From the NCBI GenBank assembly GCA_910577295.1, contig CAJTLS010000004.1:65913-129912 (forward strand): a stretch of 64,000 nucleotides of DNA, in the 5' to 3' direction. Below are positions 50,398 through 59,046 of the stretch, piece after piece. This stretch comes from an uncultured Eubacterium sp. (GTDB lineage Bacteria; Bacillota; Clostridia; Lachnospirales; Lachnospiraceae). How positions within the stretch are numbered: the first letter of the stretch is position 1; every line of letters starts with the position of its first letter. The notes beneath the pieces are model-generated. The model was given only the letters and a program-made list of their open reading frames with translations, did not search any database and was not told the DNA's origin. Both the position numbers and the translations under genes were made by a program.

Positions 50398-51531
50398 ATG
50401 AGAGGATGGGTGTTAGCAGCCGGTATCCTGTTGGCGGTTTTGATACCTGAAAAAACATATGCCGCGGAAACCGTTCCGCAATTGGACTGGCAAAAGGAGA
50501 TTGATTTGGCGGAGACGGATGAAATCTTTGCGAAAAATGCCGGCGAAACATCGTTTTCTTTGAGCGGTTATGTTTCGGACGTCGTGAAAGGGAAAGCAGA
50601 GTTTTCTTTCTTTCACCTTGTGGATGGTCTCGTGGGCCATCTGGAAGATGGGATGGAAGAGCAGAAGAAGACGTTGCTTCGCCTCTTAGCGCTTGCTGTC
50701 TTTGCCGGCATTTTTGTGAGGTTTGCCGGAACATTTGGCGACAGGGAGTTGGGAGAGACCGGATTTTATGTTGTATTTTTACTTATGACGGGATTGGTAT
50801 CTTCTGGATTTTATCTTGTATTCGAGGTGGCAAAAGAAGCATTGGCACATCTCGTGGATTTTATGAAAGCGCTCATTCCCTCCTTTTCTCTGGCGCTCTG
50901 TTACGGAGGAGGAACACAGACTTCCCTGTTATTTTATGAGACGATGCTGATTGCCATGGGACTTCTGGAGATGCTTATGTCCGGCTTTTTGCTTCCCGGC
51001 GTGCAGATTTACTTTTTTATGAATATCGTCAATCAGCTTGCCGAAAACCGTTTTTCAAGAATGGTTGAACTTCTTCGCAGCGTTTTGCGGTGGAGCGTTA
51101 AGATTTTGTTTGCCGTGCTGCTCGGCTATCAGGGTATACAGGGGATGCTTTTGCCAGTCATGGACAAGGTGAAAAATAATGCGCTGTGGCAGTCGGCAAA
51201 AGGACTTCCGGGGGTAGGGAATACGGTAGGAAGTGTAATGGATACAATGCTTGGGAGTGGGGTGCTGATTAAGAGTGCGGTAGGGATCGGCGGAGTTATC
51301 GCCATTATCCTGCTTTGTATTTATCCTCTTTTGAAACTACTTCTGTTTACCCTGCTCTACAAAATCGGCAGTGCCATAGTACAGCCGGTCAGTGACAGGA
51401 GGATTGCTGCCGTCCTTCAGTCGGCAGCGGCAAGCGGAAAACTTCTGCTCAGTTATGTGCTTGCGGGGGCGCTTATGTTTGTGTTATCCATCACAATTGT
51501 GCTTGTTTGTACGAATATGACGATGGGATGA
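50398..51531 (+). CDS. spoIIIAE: Stage III sporulation protein AE
   Basis: This 377-residue polytopic membrane protein forms the large membrane component of the SpoIIIA apparatus. A signal-like helix (VLAAGILLAVLIPEKTYA) is followed by a soluble stretch and about seven helices. Conserved text includes VKILFAVLLGYQGIQGMLLP, VGNTVGSVMDTMLGSGVLIKSAVG and the C-terminal ALMFVLSITIVLVCTNM. GGAGG (50388-50392) places the start at the ATG 50398. Confidence 0.94.
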   Translation: MRGWVLAAGILLAVLIPEKTYAAETVPQLDWQKEIDLAETDEIFAKNAGETSFSLSGYVSDVVKGKAEFSFFHLVDGLVGHLEDGMEEQKKTLLRLLALAVFAGIFVRFAGTFGDRELGETGFYVVFLLMTGLVSSGFYLVFEVAKEALAHLVDFMKALIPSFSLALCYGGGTQTSLLFYETMLIAMGLLEMLMSGFLLPGVQIYFFMNIVNQLAENRFSRMVELLRSVLRWSVKILFAVLLGYQGIQGMLLPVMDKVKNNALWQSAKGLPGVGNTVGSVMDTMLGSGVLIKSAVGIGGVIAIILLCIYPLLKLLLFTLLYKIGSAIVQPVSDRRIAAVLQSAAASGKLLLSYVLAGALMFVLSITIVLVCTNMTMG

Positions 51532-51544
51532 AAGGGTGGATGAT

Positions 51545-52027
51545 ATGGAGACGATAATGGAAATGATGAGGCATATCGTTGTATTTTTACTGATTGCTTC
51601 GATGATTGGCAATCTGCTTGTAGAGAGCGAGTACCGAAAATATCTGTCGTATGCAACGGGACTGATTGTGATGGTAATGTTTCTTGTTCCGGTGTTGTCG
51701 CTTATGGGGAAAGAAAAGGATTGGAAAGATTATCTTGTTCAGGCGGATTACCGGCAGAAAGCAGAACAGACGAAGAAAGAGATAGCCTTGTTGGGAGAAG
51801 AGTATGAAAAGAAAGCACGGAAGCAGTACGAAGAGGCGTTGCGTACGGAAATAGCCGGTTTGGCAGGAGCAAAGCCGGAACGATGTATCGTCCGTGTAAG
51901 AGAGGGAGAGGTGAGAAGTATCCGCATAAAAGTGGAGAAGATGCCGGACTCTTTAGATTCCGTCATTACATCGCTCTCACTGCGGTATGGGGTGGAAAAG
52001 GATAATATTTTTATCGAGGAGGGCTGA
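51545..52027 (+). CDS. spoIIIAF: Stage III sporulation protein AF
   Basis: This 160-residue protein has two N-terminal membrane helices (IVVFLLIASMIGNLLV and YATGLIVMVMFLVPVLSLM) and a soluble C-terminal part with a ring-building-like fold (PERCIVRVREGEVRSIRIKV, LRYGVEKDNIFIEEG). The ATG at 51545 follows AAAGGG. The charged helical middle (KAEQTKKEIALLGEEYEKK) is typical. It overlaps neither neighbour; spoIIIAG starts 4 bases after its stop. Confidence 0.92.
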   Translation: METIMEMMRHIVVFLLIASMIGNLLVESEYRKYLSYATGLIVMVMFLVPVLSLMGKEKDWKDYLVQADYRQKAEQTKKEIALLGEEYEKKARKQYEEALRTEIAGLAGAKPERCIVRVREGEVRSIRIKVEKMPDSLDSVITSLSLRYGVEKDNIFIEEG

Positions 52028-52031
52028 CGGA

Positions 52032-52556
52032 GTGGAGCAGATAAAGGAATTGATTCATAAAATCGGGTTGCTGAAGCTTGGTATTGTTATTCTGTGCGGC
52101 GTTTTTCTTATGGTACTTTCTTGGGGAGGAAAGGAACAAGAGGCGGTAATGAATCCTGCGACAGAGGCGCCGACACAGGAGGGAGGCGATTCTTCCGAGG
52201 AGTATAAGCAGGCGAGAGAGGAAGAACTGCGCTGTCTGCTGCAAAAAGTTGATGGCGTGGGCGGGGTGGATGTTATGATTACCCTGAAAGCGTCAAATGA
52301 GAAAGTGACGTTAAAGGACAATACGAGCAAGGGGGAAAACAATGAGGAGAAGACGGTTTTAGTAGAAAATCAGGAGCGAAATTCCTCTCCTTATATTGTT
52401 CAGGAAAAGGAGCCGGAAATAGAAGGAATAGCAATTGTTTGTGAGGGAGGATATGATTCTGTAATAAAAAGAGAAATTACAGAGGCAGTTAGTGCATTAT
52501 TTTCCATTGACAGTCATAAAATAAAAGTAATGAAGAGCAAGGAGGCAAAGGAGTGA
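52032..52556 (+). CDS. spoIIIAG: Stage III sporulation protein AG
   Basis: This 174-residue protein has one N-terminal membrane helix (KLGIVILCGVFLMVLSWG) and an extracytoplasmic ring-building domain. The domain includes ELRCLLQKVDGVGGVDVMIT and the C-terminal IAIVCEGGYDSVIKREIT. SpoIIIAG forms the large ring between mother cell and forespore. The start is GTG 52032 with GAGGAGGG upstream, while a longer frame from 51987 would overlap spoIIIAF. Its stop overlaps the GTG of spoIIIAH by 4 bases. Confidence 0.93.
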   Translation: MEQIKELIHKIGLLKLGIVILCGVFLMVLSWGGKEQEAVMNPATEAPTQEGGDSSEEYKQAREEELRCLLQKVDGVGGVDVMITLKASNEKVTLKDNTSKGENNEEKTVLVENQERNSSPYIVQEKEPEIEGIAIVCEGGYDSVIKREITEAVSALFSIDSHKIKVMKSKEAKE

Positions 52557-53182
52557 AGAAAGTCTTGAAAAAAAATCAGATTATTATTACGGCGTTGGTG
52601 GTGATGGTTGCTATTGCCGGCTATATGAGTATTACGGACAAAGAGCAGATGACCATGTCCACGGGCGGTACGGAAGAAGATGCACAGGTAAGCGACATTT
52701 CAGAGGAGGATATTGTGCTGGATGAAGATGACTCTGTCAGCGGTTCAGCGGCAACTGCTTCAAATGAGAAAGTGTCTTCCAAGGAAAATGCCGGGGAGGC
52801 GGTGTTAGTAAGCAATACGGTAAAGGGAAATTACTTTGAAGAGGCAAAGCTGTCACGCGAACAGACAAGGGCAAAGAATAAGGAAACGCTTACAAGTCTG
52901 GTAAATAACAAGAATGCGTCCAATGCACAGAAAGATAAGGCAATGAATGAAATTGTAAAAATGACGGAAGTGAATGAAAAGGAAACGGCAACGGAGAACC
53001 TGTTGGCGGCAAAAGGGTTTGCAGAAGCGGTAGTTACCATTTTGTCAGACAGCGTGGATGTTGTTGTCAACGCAGAAGATTTGACAGAGCAGCAGATTGC
53101 TCAAATTGAAGATGTAGTGAAACGAAAGACGGAGTGCAGCGCCGATAAAATTGTCATTTCCCCTGTTGGCAAAAATAAATAA
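52553..53182 (+). CDS. spoIIIAH: Stage III sporulation protein AH
   Basis: This 209-residue protein has one membrane helix (IIITALVVMVAIAGYMSI), a Ser/Asp/Glu-rich linker (35-75) and an extracytoplasmic domain related to YscJ/FliF. Marks are YFEEAKLSREQTRAKNKETL and EKETATENLLAAKGF. SpoIIIAH pairs across the septum with forespore SpoIIQ. It starts with GTG inside the end of spoIIIAG. It is the last gene of the spoIIIA operon; no strong terminator follows before the next promoter. Confidence 0.94.
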   Translation: MKKVLKKNQIIITALVVMVAIAGYMSITDKEQMTMSTGGTEEDAQVSDISEEDIVLDEDDSVSGSAATASNEKVSSKENAGEAVLVSNTVKGNYFEEAKLSREQTRAKNKETLTSLVNNKNASNAQKDKAMNEIVKMTEVNEKETATENLLAAKGFAEAVVTILSDSVDVVVNAEDLTEQQIAQIEDVVKRKTECSADKIVISPVGKNK

Positions 53183-53194
53183 ATCTGTTATAAT
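53166..53194 (+). promoter_or_regulatory. Promoter of the Asp23-nusB-xse-ispA-dxs operon
   Basis: TTGGCA (53166-53171) and TATAAT (53189-53194) are 17 bases apart; the -35 lies within the end of spoIIIAH. It separates housekeeping transcription from the sporulation operon upstream. Confidence 0.8.
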
Positions 53195-53199
53195 ACATA

Positions 53200-53219
53200 A
53201 TACAACTGCAAAGTTGTAT
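53200..53219 (+). promoter_or_regulatory. Hairpin at the transcription start of the Asp23 operon
   Basis: ATACAACT (53200-53207) pairs with AGTTGTAT (53212-53219) over GCAA. It overlaps a second small palindrome GTATG-gtat-CATAC (53216-53229). Both lie at or just after the expected +1, so they could be an operator or a 5'-end stem that stabilises the mRNA. Confidence 0.45.
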
Positions 53220-53248
53220 GGTATCATACGAATAGGAGGTACAACAGT

Positions 53249-53623
53249 ATGACAGAGATGAAACGCGATTCCTTTGAAAAGCATTCGGGGATCGGAGAGG
53301 TTCAGATTGCCAATGAAGTAGTTGCCAGTATTGCGGGGATTTCAGCGGCTGAGATAGAAGGTGTCGAAGCGATGGCAGGTGGTTTTGCCAATGAATTGGC
53401 AGGTAGATTCGGAGCTAAAAATTTGTCTAAGGGAGTTAAAGTTGAGGTTCAGGATGGTACTGCCGTAGTCGAACTGGCAATTGTCATGAAATACGGTTAT
53501 AATATTCCGAAAACTTGTGCGCAGGTACAGGAAAAGGTAGCGCAGGCAATTAATTCAATGACAGGTCTTACAGCAAAACAGGTTAATGTCCGCATTGCCG
53601 GAGTGAGCCTTGAGCAGGAATAA
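53249..53623 (+). CDS. Asp23/Gls24 family envelope stress protein
   Basis: This 124-residue soluble protein of the Asp23/Gls24 (DUF322) family is often found near nusB in Firmicutes. It contains IANEVVASIAGISAAEIEGVEAM, VKVEVQDGTAVVELAIVMKYG and the C-terminal NVRIAGVSLE. Members associate with the membrane through AmaP-like partners and help in cell-envelope or alkaline stress; no such partner gene is seen here. AGGAGGT precedes the ATG. Confidence 0.93.
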   Translation: MTEMKRDSFEKHSGIGEVQIANEVVASIAGISAAEIEGVEAMAGGFANELAGRFGAKNLSKGVKVEVQDGTAVVELAIVMKYGYNIPKTCAQVQEKVAQAINSMTGLTAKQVNVRIAGVSLEQE

Positions 53624-53633
53624 GAGGATAATT

Positions 53634-54032
53634 ATGACACGACGTGAGATAAGAGAATGTATTTTCTGTTTATTGTTCCAGTATAATTTTTATGAGAAGG
53701 AAGAATTTACAGAACAGATGACGAATTTTTTGACAGAAAAAAAACTGTCAGAGACAAATGAAATGGAAATTCGTGAGAAAATAGACAGGCTGACAGAGAA
53801 ATTACCGGAAATAGATGAAAAGATTGCGGCAAATGCAAAAGGCTGGAAACTTGACCGTATTGCAAAGGCCGAGTTGGCGATTTTGCGCTTGGCAGTTTTT
53901 GAAGCACTCTATGATGAAAATGTTCCTGTTGGCGTAGCAATCAATGAAGCAGTAGAATTGGCAAAAATATATGGAGAAGATAATGGTTATGTTTTTGTCA
54001 ACGGAATTTTGGGAAAGATTGTAAATGAATAG
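53634..54032 (+). CDS. nusB: Transcription antitermination factor NusB
   Basis: This 132-residue helical RNA-binding protein is part of the rRNA antitermination complex with NusE. It reads TRREIRECIFCLLFQYNFYE at the N-terminus, then GWKLDRIAKAELAILRLAVFE and VPVGVAINEAVELAKIYGEDNGYVFVNGILG, which are diagnostic. The ATG at 53634 follows GAGGATA; the frame is open to 53610 inside the upstream gene. It overlaps xseA by 8 bases. Confidence 0.94.
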   Translation: MTRREIRECIFCLLFQYNFYEKEEFTEQMTNFLTEKKLSETNEMEIREKIDRLTEKLPEIDEKIAANAKGWKLDRIAKAELAILRLAVFEALYDENVPVGVAINEAVELAKIYGEDNGYVFVNGILGKIVNE

Positions 54033-55239
54033 AGGAAAAGTTTATTCCGTCTCTTCCGTCAATCAGTATATTAAAAATATGTTTTTGAAAGAATATGCCC
54101 TGTCGGTTGTATTTGTAAAAGGCGAGATATCCAATTGCAAATATCATAGCTCTGGGCATATTTATTTTTCAATCAAAGACGAATCTTCCCAGTTGACATG
54201 CGTCATGTTTCGCGGTGACCGCAACGGGTTAGATTTTCGGATGGACAATGGACAAGAAGTGATTGTTGGCGGCTCTATCAGCGTATATGAGCGGGATGGA
54301 AAATATCAGTTATATGCGAAGAAAATTGTATTGGCCGGAGACGGAATTCTGAGTGAGCGATATGAACAATTGAAAAAAAAGCTGCAGGAAGCGGGATATT
54401 TTGAGGAAGAACGGAAATTGCCGCTTCCTGCCTATGCTAAAACTGTCGGGATTGTCACAGCGGAGACAGGGGCCGCCATACAAGATATGATAAATATTGC
54501 AACGAGACGCAATCCATATGTGCAGCTTATTTTGTATCCGGCGAAAGTACAAGGCGAGGGTGCCGCAGAAACAATTGTAAAAGGCATTGAAACATTGGAT
54601 AAGACGGGGGTCGATGTGATTATTATTGGCCGGGGCGGCGGCTCCATGGAAGATTTGTGGGCGTTTAACGAAGAGATTGTGGCGGATGCCGTATTTTACT
54701 GCCGCACCCCTGTTATTTCGGCCGTTGGTCATGAAACGGACTATACGATTGCCGATTTTGTAGCAGACCGCCGTGCGGCGACGCCGTCCGAGGCAGCAGA
54801 ACTTGCCGTCTGTGATATACGTCTTGTGATGGAGCGTATCAGTAGTCATAAAGACCGTCTGTTCCGAGCCTTTTTTCAAAAGATGGAGGATATGCAGGAG
54901 CGCTTAGACTATATAGAAGAGCGTCTGCGTTTTCTCAATCCGCAGAATCAATTAATGCAGAAGCGTCAGTATTTGACGGATATGGAAGAGCGTCTGCTGG
55001 GATATATGGAGCAGGCGGTAAAAGATAAGAAATATGCGTTTTCACTGATGGCGGGGCGGCTGGACGCCATGAGCCCTTTGAGACGGTTAGCAGGCGGATA
55101 TGCTTTTATCGAACATCGGGATGGATTTATGATAGACAGCATTGAGGCGGTCAGCGAGGGAGATTCATTTACCGTTACGATGCGGGACGGATGTATTGAA
55201 GCGCAGGCGGTAAAAGTGATTCCGCGGGACGCAAAATAG
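54025..55239 (+). CDS. xseA: Exodeoxyribonuclease VII large subunit
   Basis: This 404-residue catalytic subunit is of the single-strand DNA exonuclease. The N-terminal OB fold has VFVKGEISNCKYHSSGHIYF. The catalytic domain has TVGIVTAETGAAIQDMINI, IIIGRGGGSMEDLWAFNEE and SAVGHETDYTIADFVADRRAATPSEAAEL. A coiled-coil region follows (about 265-340) and ends with SPLRRLAGGYAFIEH. Start overlaps nusB by 8 bases; xseB follows after 9 bases. Confidence 0.95.
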   Translation: MNRGKVYSVSSVNQYIKNMFLKEYALSVVFVKGEISNCKYHSSGHIYFSIKDESSQLTCVMFRGDRNGLDFRMDNGQEVIVGGSISVYERDGKYQLYAKKIVLAGDGILSERYEQLKKKLQEAGYFEEERKLPLPAYAKTVGIVTAETGAAIQDMINIATRRNPYVQLILYPAKVQGEGAAETIVKGIETLDKTGVDVIIIGRGGGSMEDLWAFNEEIVADAVFYCRTPVISAVGHETDYTIADFVADRRAATPSEAAELAVCDIRLVMERISSHKDRLFRAFFQKMEDMQERLDYIEERLRFLNPQNQLMQKRQYLTDMEERLLGYMEQAVKDKKYAFSLMAGRLDAMSPLRRLAGGYAFIEHRDGFMIDSIEAVSEGDSFTVTMRDGCIEAQAVKVIPRDAK

Positions 55240-55248
55240 GAGGTACGG

Positions 55249-55443
55249 ATGGAATTAGAAGAGATTATGGAAAAATTGGATGAGACGGTTCGCAAAATGG
55301 AGCAGGAAAAGTTGACGCTGGAACAATCGTATCAGGTTTTCTCGGAGGGAATGGAATTGGTAAAACAGGGAAATCAGACGATAGATAAAGTAGAGAAAAA
55401 AATCCAGATACTGATGAGAGAGGGAGAAGAGGATGAAAGATAG
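55249..55443 (+). CDS. xseB: Exodeoxyribonuclease VII small subunit
   Basis: This 64-residue helical subunit binds XseA. It contains LEEIMEKLDETVRKMEQEKLTLEQ and QVFSEGMELVKQGNQTIDKVEKKI, as in all XseB. AGGAGG is 5 bases before the ATG. The end overlaps ispA by 11 bases, so the operon is translationally coupled here. Confidence 0.95.
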   Translation: MELEEIMEKLDETVRKMEQEKLTLEQSYQVFSEGMELVKQGNQTIDKVEKKIQILMREGEEDER

Positions 55444-56332
55444 TCTTTTAAAGGAAAAAATAGAAGATGTGGAACAGGGATTTGCCGCCTATATGCCGAG
55501 AGAAGAGGGTTATGCCAAAACTGTTTTCGAGGCGATGAACTATAGTCTGCTGGCAGGAGGAAAGAGACTGCGCCCTCTTTTTATGTATGAGATGTACGGT
55601 ATGCTGGGAGGCGCAGATGAAAAAGCAATCCGCCCCTTTATGATGGCGATGGAAATGATTCATACTTATTCTCTCGTGCATGACGATTTGCCGGCCATGG
55701 ATAATGATGATTACCGGAGAGGAAAGCTGACAACTCATAAAAAATATGGAGAGGCAATGGGGATTCTGACCGGAGACGCATTGCTTAATGCTGCATATGA
55801 AACAGCTTTTATGGCGTTTGACAGTGAGACAGACGCGGCGTGTATCGGGGCTGCTTTAAAAGTGTTGGCAAACAAAGCCGGTGTGTATGGTATGGTAGGC
55901 GGGCAGGTTGTTGATGTTGAGAACAACGGTCGTTTTGTAGAGGAAAAAATGCTTACTTATGTTTATAAGAATAAGACGTCTGCCCTGATTGAAGCCAGTT
56001 TGATGATTGGAGCCATTTTAGCGGGAGCTTCCGAAGCGGTTGTGCATCAGGCTGAGAAGATAGGAACAGAAATTGGAATTGCCTTTCAGATACAGGACGA
56101 TTTGCTTGATGTCGTAGGAGACGCAGAGGTTATTGGCAAACCTATTCATAGTGATGAAAAAAATGAAAAATCAACATATGTTGCTATACACGGACTTGAC
56201 AAAAGCAGGGAGAAAGTGAAAGAATGTACAGAAGATGGATTGTCCGTATTGGATGGCATGAAAGTGCAAAATCAGGAAGAAAAGGAGTTTCTCCATGAAC
56301 TGATGCGCTCACTAATCGAGAGAAAAAAGTAG
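55433..56332 (+). CDS. ispA: Polyprenyl (farnesyl/geranylgeranyl) diphosphate synthase
   Basis: This 299-residue helical prenyltransferase condenses isopentenyl diphosphate units. The first aspartate-rich motif is DDLPAMDNDDYRRG (about residue 85) and the second DDLLDVVGD (about 223). LLAGGKRLRPLF and GDALLNAAYE are conserved. The two extra residues in the first motif mark the bacterial farnesyl type. The product length cannot be predicted with certainty. dxs, the first enzyme of the precursor pathway, lies 16 bases downstream. Confidence 0.93.
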   Translation: MKDSLLKEKIEDVEQGFAAYMPREEGYAKTVFEAMNYSLLAGGKRLRPLFMYEMYGMLGGADEKAIRPFMMAMEMIHTYSLVHDDLPAMDNDDYRRGKLTTHKKYGEAMGILTGDALLNAAYETAFMAFDSETDAACIGAALKVLANKAGVYGMVGGQVVDVENNGRFVEEKMLTYVYKNKTSALIEASLMIGAILAGASEAVVHQAEKIGTEIGIAFQIQDDLLDVVGDAEVIGKPIHSDEKNEKSTYVAIHGLDKSREKVKECTEDGLSVLDGMKVQNQEEKEFLHELMRSLIERKK

Positions 56333-56348
56333 AAAAGGAACGAGGAAA

Positions 56349-58217
56349 GTGGAAACATTATTAGGCAGGATTGTAAAGGAAAATGACATTAAAAATATTA
56401 AACCGGAGGATTACCGACGTCTGGCCAAGGAGATACGAGTCAAATTAGTGAAAAACATAAGCCGGACGGGAGGACATCTTGCTTCCAATTTAGGAGCGGT
56501 GGAATTGACCATGGCTCTGCATCTCTGTCTGAATTTTCCGGAGGACAAACTTATTTGGGATGTAGGACATCAGTCGTATGTCCATAAACTGCTGACCGGA
56601 AGAGCAGATGCTTTTGTCAGTCTTCGCCAGTTGGGAGGTTTGAGCGGTTTTCCAAAGATTAAAGAAAATCCCTGTGATTCTTTTGATACAGGACATAGTT
56701 CCACGTCGATTTCAGTTGCGCAGGGATTTGCGAAAGCCAGAGATTTGCGTGGAACAAGCGAAAAGGTAGTAGCTGTCATCGGCGACGGGGCGCTGTCGGG
56801 CGGTATGGCGTTTGAGGCGCTGAACAATGCAGCGGCGCTGAAAACAAATATGGTCGTTGTTCTCAATGACAATAAGATGTCGATTGCGCCAAACGTAGGC
56901 GGGATGTCGAACTATCTCGGGAAAATCCGTGCCAATCAGAAGTATCGTAATTTGAAGGCAAATGTAGAAAATGTTTTAGACAGACTTCCCAATGTCGGAC
57001 AGCCGATAGCAAAAAGGATAAAGCGGGCGAAAGATTCATTAAAGCATTTATTCATTCCGGGGATGCTGTTTGAGGACATGGGTTTGATTTATATCGGCCC
57101 GGTTGACGGACATAACGTACAAGAGATGCTGACGGCGTTTGAAACGGCATTTTCCATTGCAGACCAGCCGGTCATGGTGCATGTACTCACCAAAAAAGGA
57201 AAAGGATATAAGCCGGCCGAACAAAATCCGGCAGCGTTTCATGGTGTGGGGCCTTATGATGTAAAAAAAGGTGAAATTTTTAGTAACGATGAGTTGAGTT
57301 ATACGAATATATTTGAGCAATGGCTGCTGCAGACAGGCGGGGAGAGAGAAGACGTTGTTTCCGTATGTGCCGCCATGCCGGACGGAACGGGGGTAAAGGC
57401 GTTTGCCGAACAATATCCGGACAGAGCTTTTGACGTTGGCATTGCCGAAGAGCACGCCGTTACTTTTGCGGCGGGATTGGCTGCCGGCGGCATGCACCCG
57501 GTTGTCTCTCTGTATTCTACTTTTTTGCAGCGGGCGTATGACCAGATGCTGCACGATGTATGCTTGAACCGTCTGCCGGTTTTATTTACCGTAGACCGCA
57601 GCGGAATTGTCGGCAGCGATGGGGAGACGCATCAGGGAATTTATGATATTTCCTATCTGACGTCCATCCCGCATATGACGGTGATTTCTCCTATGGATGC
57701 CGACGAGCTTGTTCAGGCTCTTGATTTTGCTGTCGGCTTCGACGGGCCGGCAGCCGTCCGCTATCCGAGGGGACAAGCCTTTCAGACAGAGAGGAAAGAC
57801 AGGGAGCCGTTTTTGTTCGGCAAGGCGGAAGTTTTGTGCGAGGGAAAAGATGTGCTTTTGTTAGCGGTTGGCAACATGGTAGAAAAGGCATTGGCGGCGG
57901 CGGACATTCTCAAGAGCAGAAAAATATTTCCTACGATAGTAAATATGCGGTTTGTGAAACCGTTTGATGAAGAACTAGTGCGCCGTCTGGCGGTAAGACA
58001 CCGCGTCATTGTCACGATGGAAGACAATGTGGCAAGCGGCGGCTTTGGGGAAAAAATCAAGGCTTTTCTTTTGCAGGAGCGGATTTATCACCGCTGTATA
58101 TCGGTTTGTTTTCCGGACCGGTTTGTGGAACACGGATTGCCGGAAGAATTATATGAAAAATATGGAATGGATGCTGCCTCGGTGGCAGAGAAAGTGAGCG
58201 GGGTTGTGCAGCAGTGA
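56349..58217 (+). CDS. dxs: 1-deoxy-D-xylulose-5-phosphate synthase
   Basis: This 622-residue thiamine-diphosphate enzyme joins pyruvate and glyceraldehyde-3-phosphate to start the methylerythritol phosphate pathway. Marks are SRTGGHLASNLGAVELTMAL, WDVGHQSYVHKLLTGR, GHSSTSISVAQGFAKARD, the GDGALSGGMAFEALNNA motif and AEEHAVTFAAGLA in the C-terminal half, with DRSGIVGSDGETHQG. It starts with GTG after GAGGAAA. The end overlaps tlyA by 4 bases. Confidence 0.96.
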   Translation: METLLGRIVKENDIKNIKPEDYRRLAKEIRVKLVKNISRTGGHLASNLGAVELTMALHLCLNFPEDKLIWDVGHQSYVHKLLTGRADAFVSLRQLGGLSGFPKIKENPCDSFDTGHSSTSISVAQGFAKARDLRGTSEKVVAVIGDGALSGGMAFEALNNAAALKTNMVVVLNDNKMSIAPNVGGMSNYLGKIRANQKYRNLKANVENVLDRLPNVGQPIAKRIKRAKDSLKHLFIPGMLFEDMGLIYIGPVDGHNVQEMLTAFETAFSIADQPVMVHVLTKKGKGYKPAEQNPAAFHGVGPYDVKKGEIFSNDELSYTNIFEQWLLQTGGEREDVVSVCAAMPDGTGVKAFAEQYPDRAFDVGIAEEHAVTFAAGLAAGGMHPVVSLYSTFLQRAYDQMLHDVCLNRLPVLFTVDRSGIVGSDGETHQGIYDISYLTSIPHMTVISPMDADELVQALDFAVGFDGPAAVRYPRGQAFQTERKDREPFLFGKAEVLCEGKDVLLLAVGNMVEKALAAADILKSRKIFPTIVNMRFVKPFDEELVRRLAVRHRVIVTMEDNVASGGFGEKIKAFLLQERIYHRCISVCFPDRFVEHGLPEELYEKYGMDAASVAEKVSGVVQQ

Positions 58218-59029
58218 AAGAACAAAAAGAACGTTTAGATGTGCTGTTAGTCAAAAAAGGACTGGCAGCTTCCCGTGAAAAAGCAAAAGCAATCATTATG
58301 GCGGGCGAAGTTTTCGTCGGCAATCAGCGGGAAGATAAGGCGGGACAGATGTTTCCTGTCAGCGCCGAGATTGAAGTGCGGGGCCGGAAGATGAAATATG
58401 TCAGCCGCGGTGGTTATAAGCTGGAGCGGGCAATGGAAGTGTTCGCCGTGCAATGTCAGGACGCCGTTTGTATGGATGTCGGCGCATCGACGGGTGGCTT
58501 TACCGATTGTATGCTGCAAAACGGTGCCCGTTATGTATATGCCGTCGATGTGGGAACGAATCAGCTCGCATGGGCGCTCCGGCAGGACGAAAGGGTTTGT
58601 TCCATGGAGCGGACAAATATCCGTTATGTAACGCCGGAAGATATTGGCGAGCCGGTAGATTTTGTCTCTGTTGACGTTGCCTTTATTTCTCTGACGAAAG
58701 TACTTCTGCCGATTAAGGCGTTAATGAAAGAAAACGCCCGCATTGTCTGTCTGATTAAGCCACAGTTTGAGGCGGGACGGGAAAAGGTTGGAAAAAAGGG
58801 AGTGGTGAGGGACAAATCGGTGCATGAGGAAGTGATTGCAATGGTTATTAATTATGCGCGAAGCATTGGATTTGATATTCTTGGATTCGATTATTCTCCG
58901 ATACGCGGGCCCGAGGGCAATATAGAATATCTGCTCTATATGGAAAACGCTACAGAGTGTCCGGCTGCAAGAGAGGATGAGAAATGGGACATACAGGCTT
59001 TGGTATATCGTGCGCATGAGACGCTGTAG
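58214..59029 (+). CDS. tlyA: TlyA family rRNA (cytidine-2'-O)-methyltransferase / hemolysin-like
   Basis: This 271-residue protein has an N-terminal S4 RNA-binding domain (RLDVLLVKKGLAASREKAKA to GEVFVGNQ) and an FtsJ-like SAM methyltransferase domain. The latter has VSRGGYKLERA, MDVGASTGGFTDCMLQNGA, KPQFEAGREKVGKKGVVRD and GPEGNIEYLL at the end. TlyA proteins 2'-O-methylate cytidines of rRNA; hemolysin is an old name. The GTG overlaps the dxs stop (GTGA) and the nadK region follows at once. Confidence 0.93.
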   Translation: MKEQKERLDVLLVKKGLAASREKAKAIIMAGEVFVGNQREDKAGQMFPVSAEIEVRGRKMKYVSRGGYKLERAMEVFAVQCQDAVCMDVGASTGGFTDCMLQNGARYVYAVDVGTNQLAWALRQDERVCSMERTNIRYVTPEDIGEPVDFVSVDVAFISLTKVLLPIKALMKENARIVCLIKPQFEAGREKVGKKGVVRDKSVHEEVIAMVINYARSIGFDILGFDYSPIRGPEGNIEYLLYMENATECPAAREDEKWDIQALVYRAHETL

Positions 59030-59046
59030 TGGAAAGGCGTGAGGAT

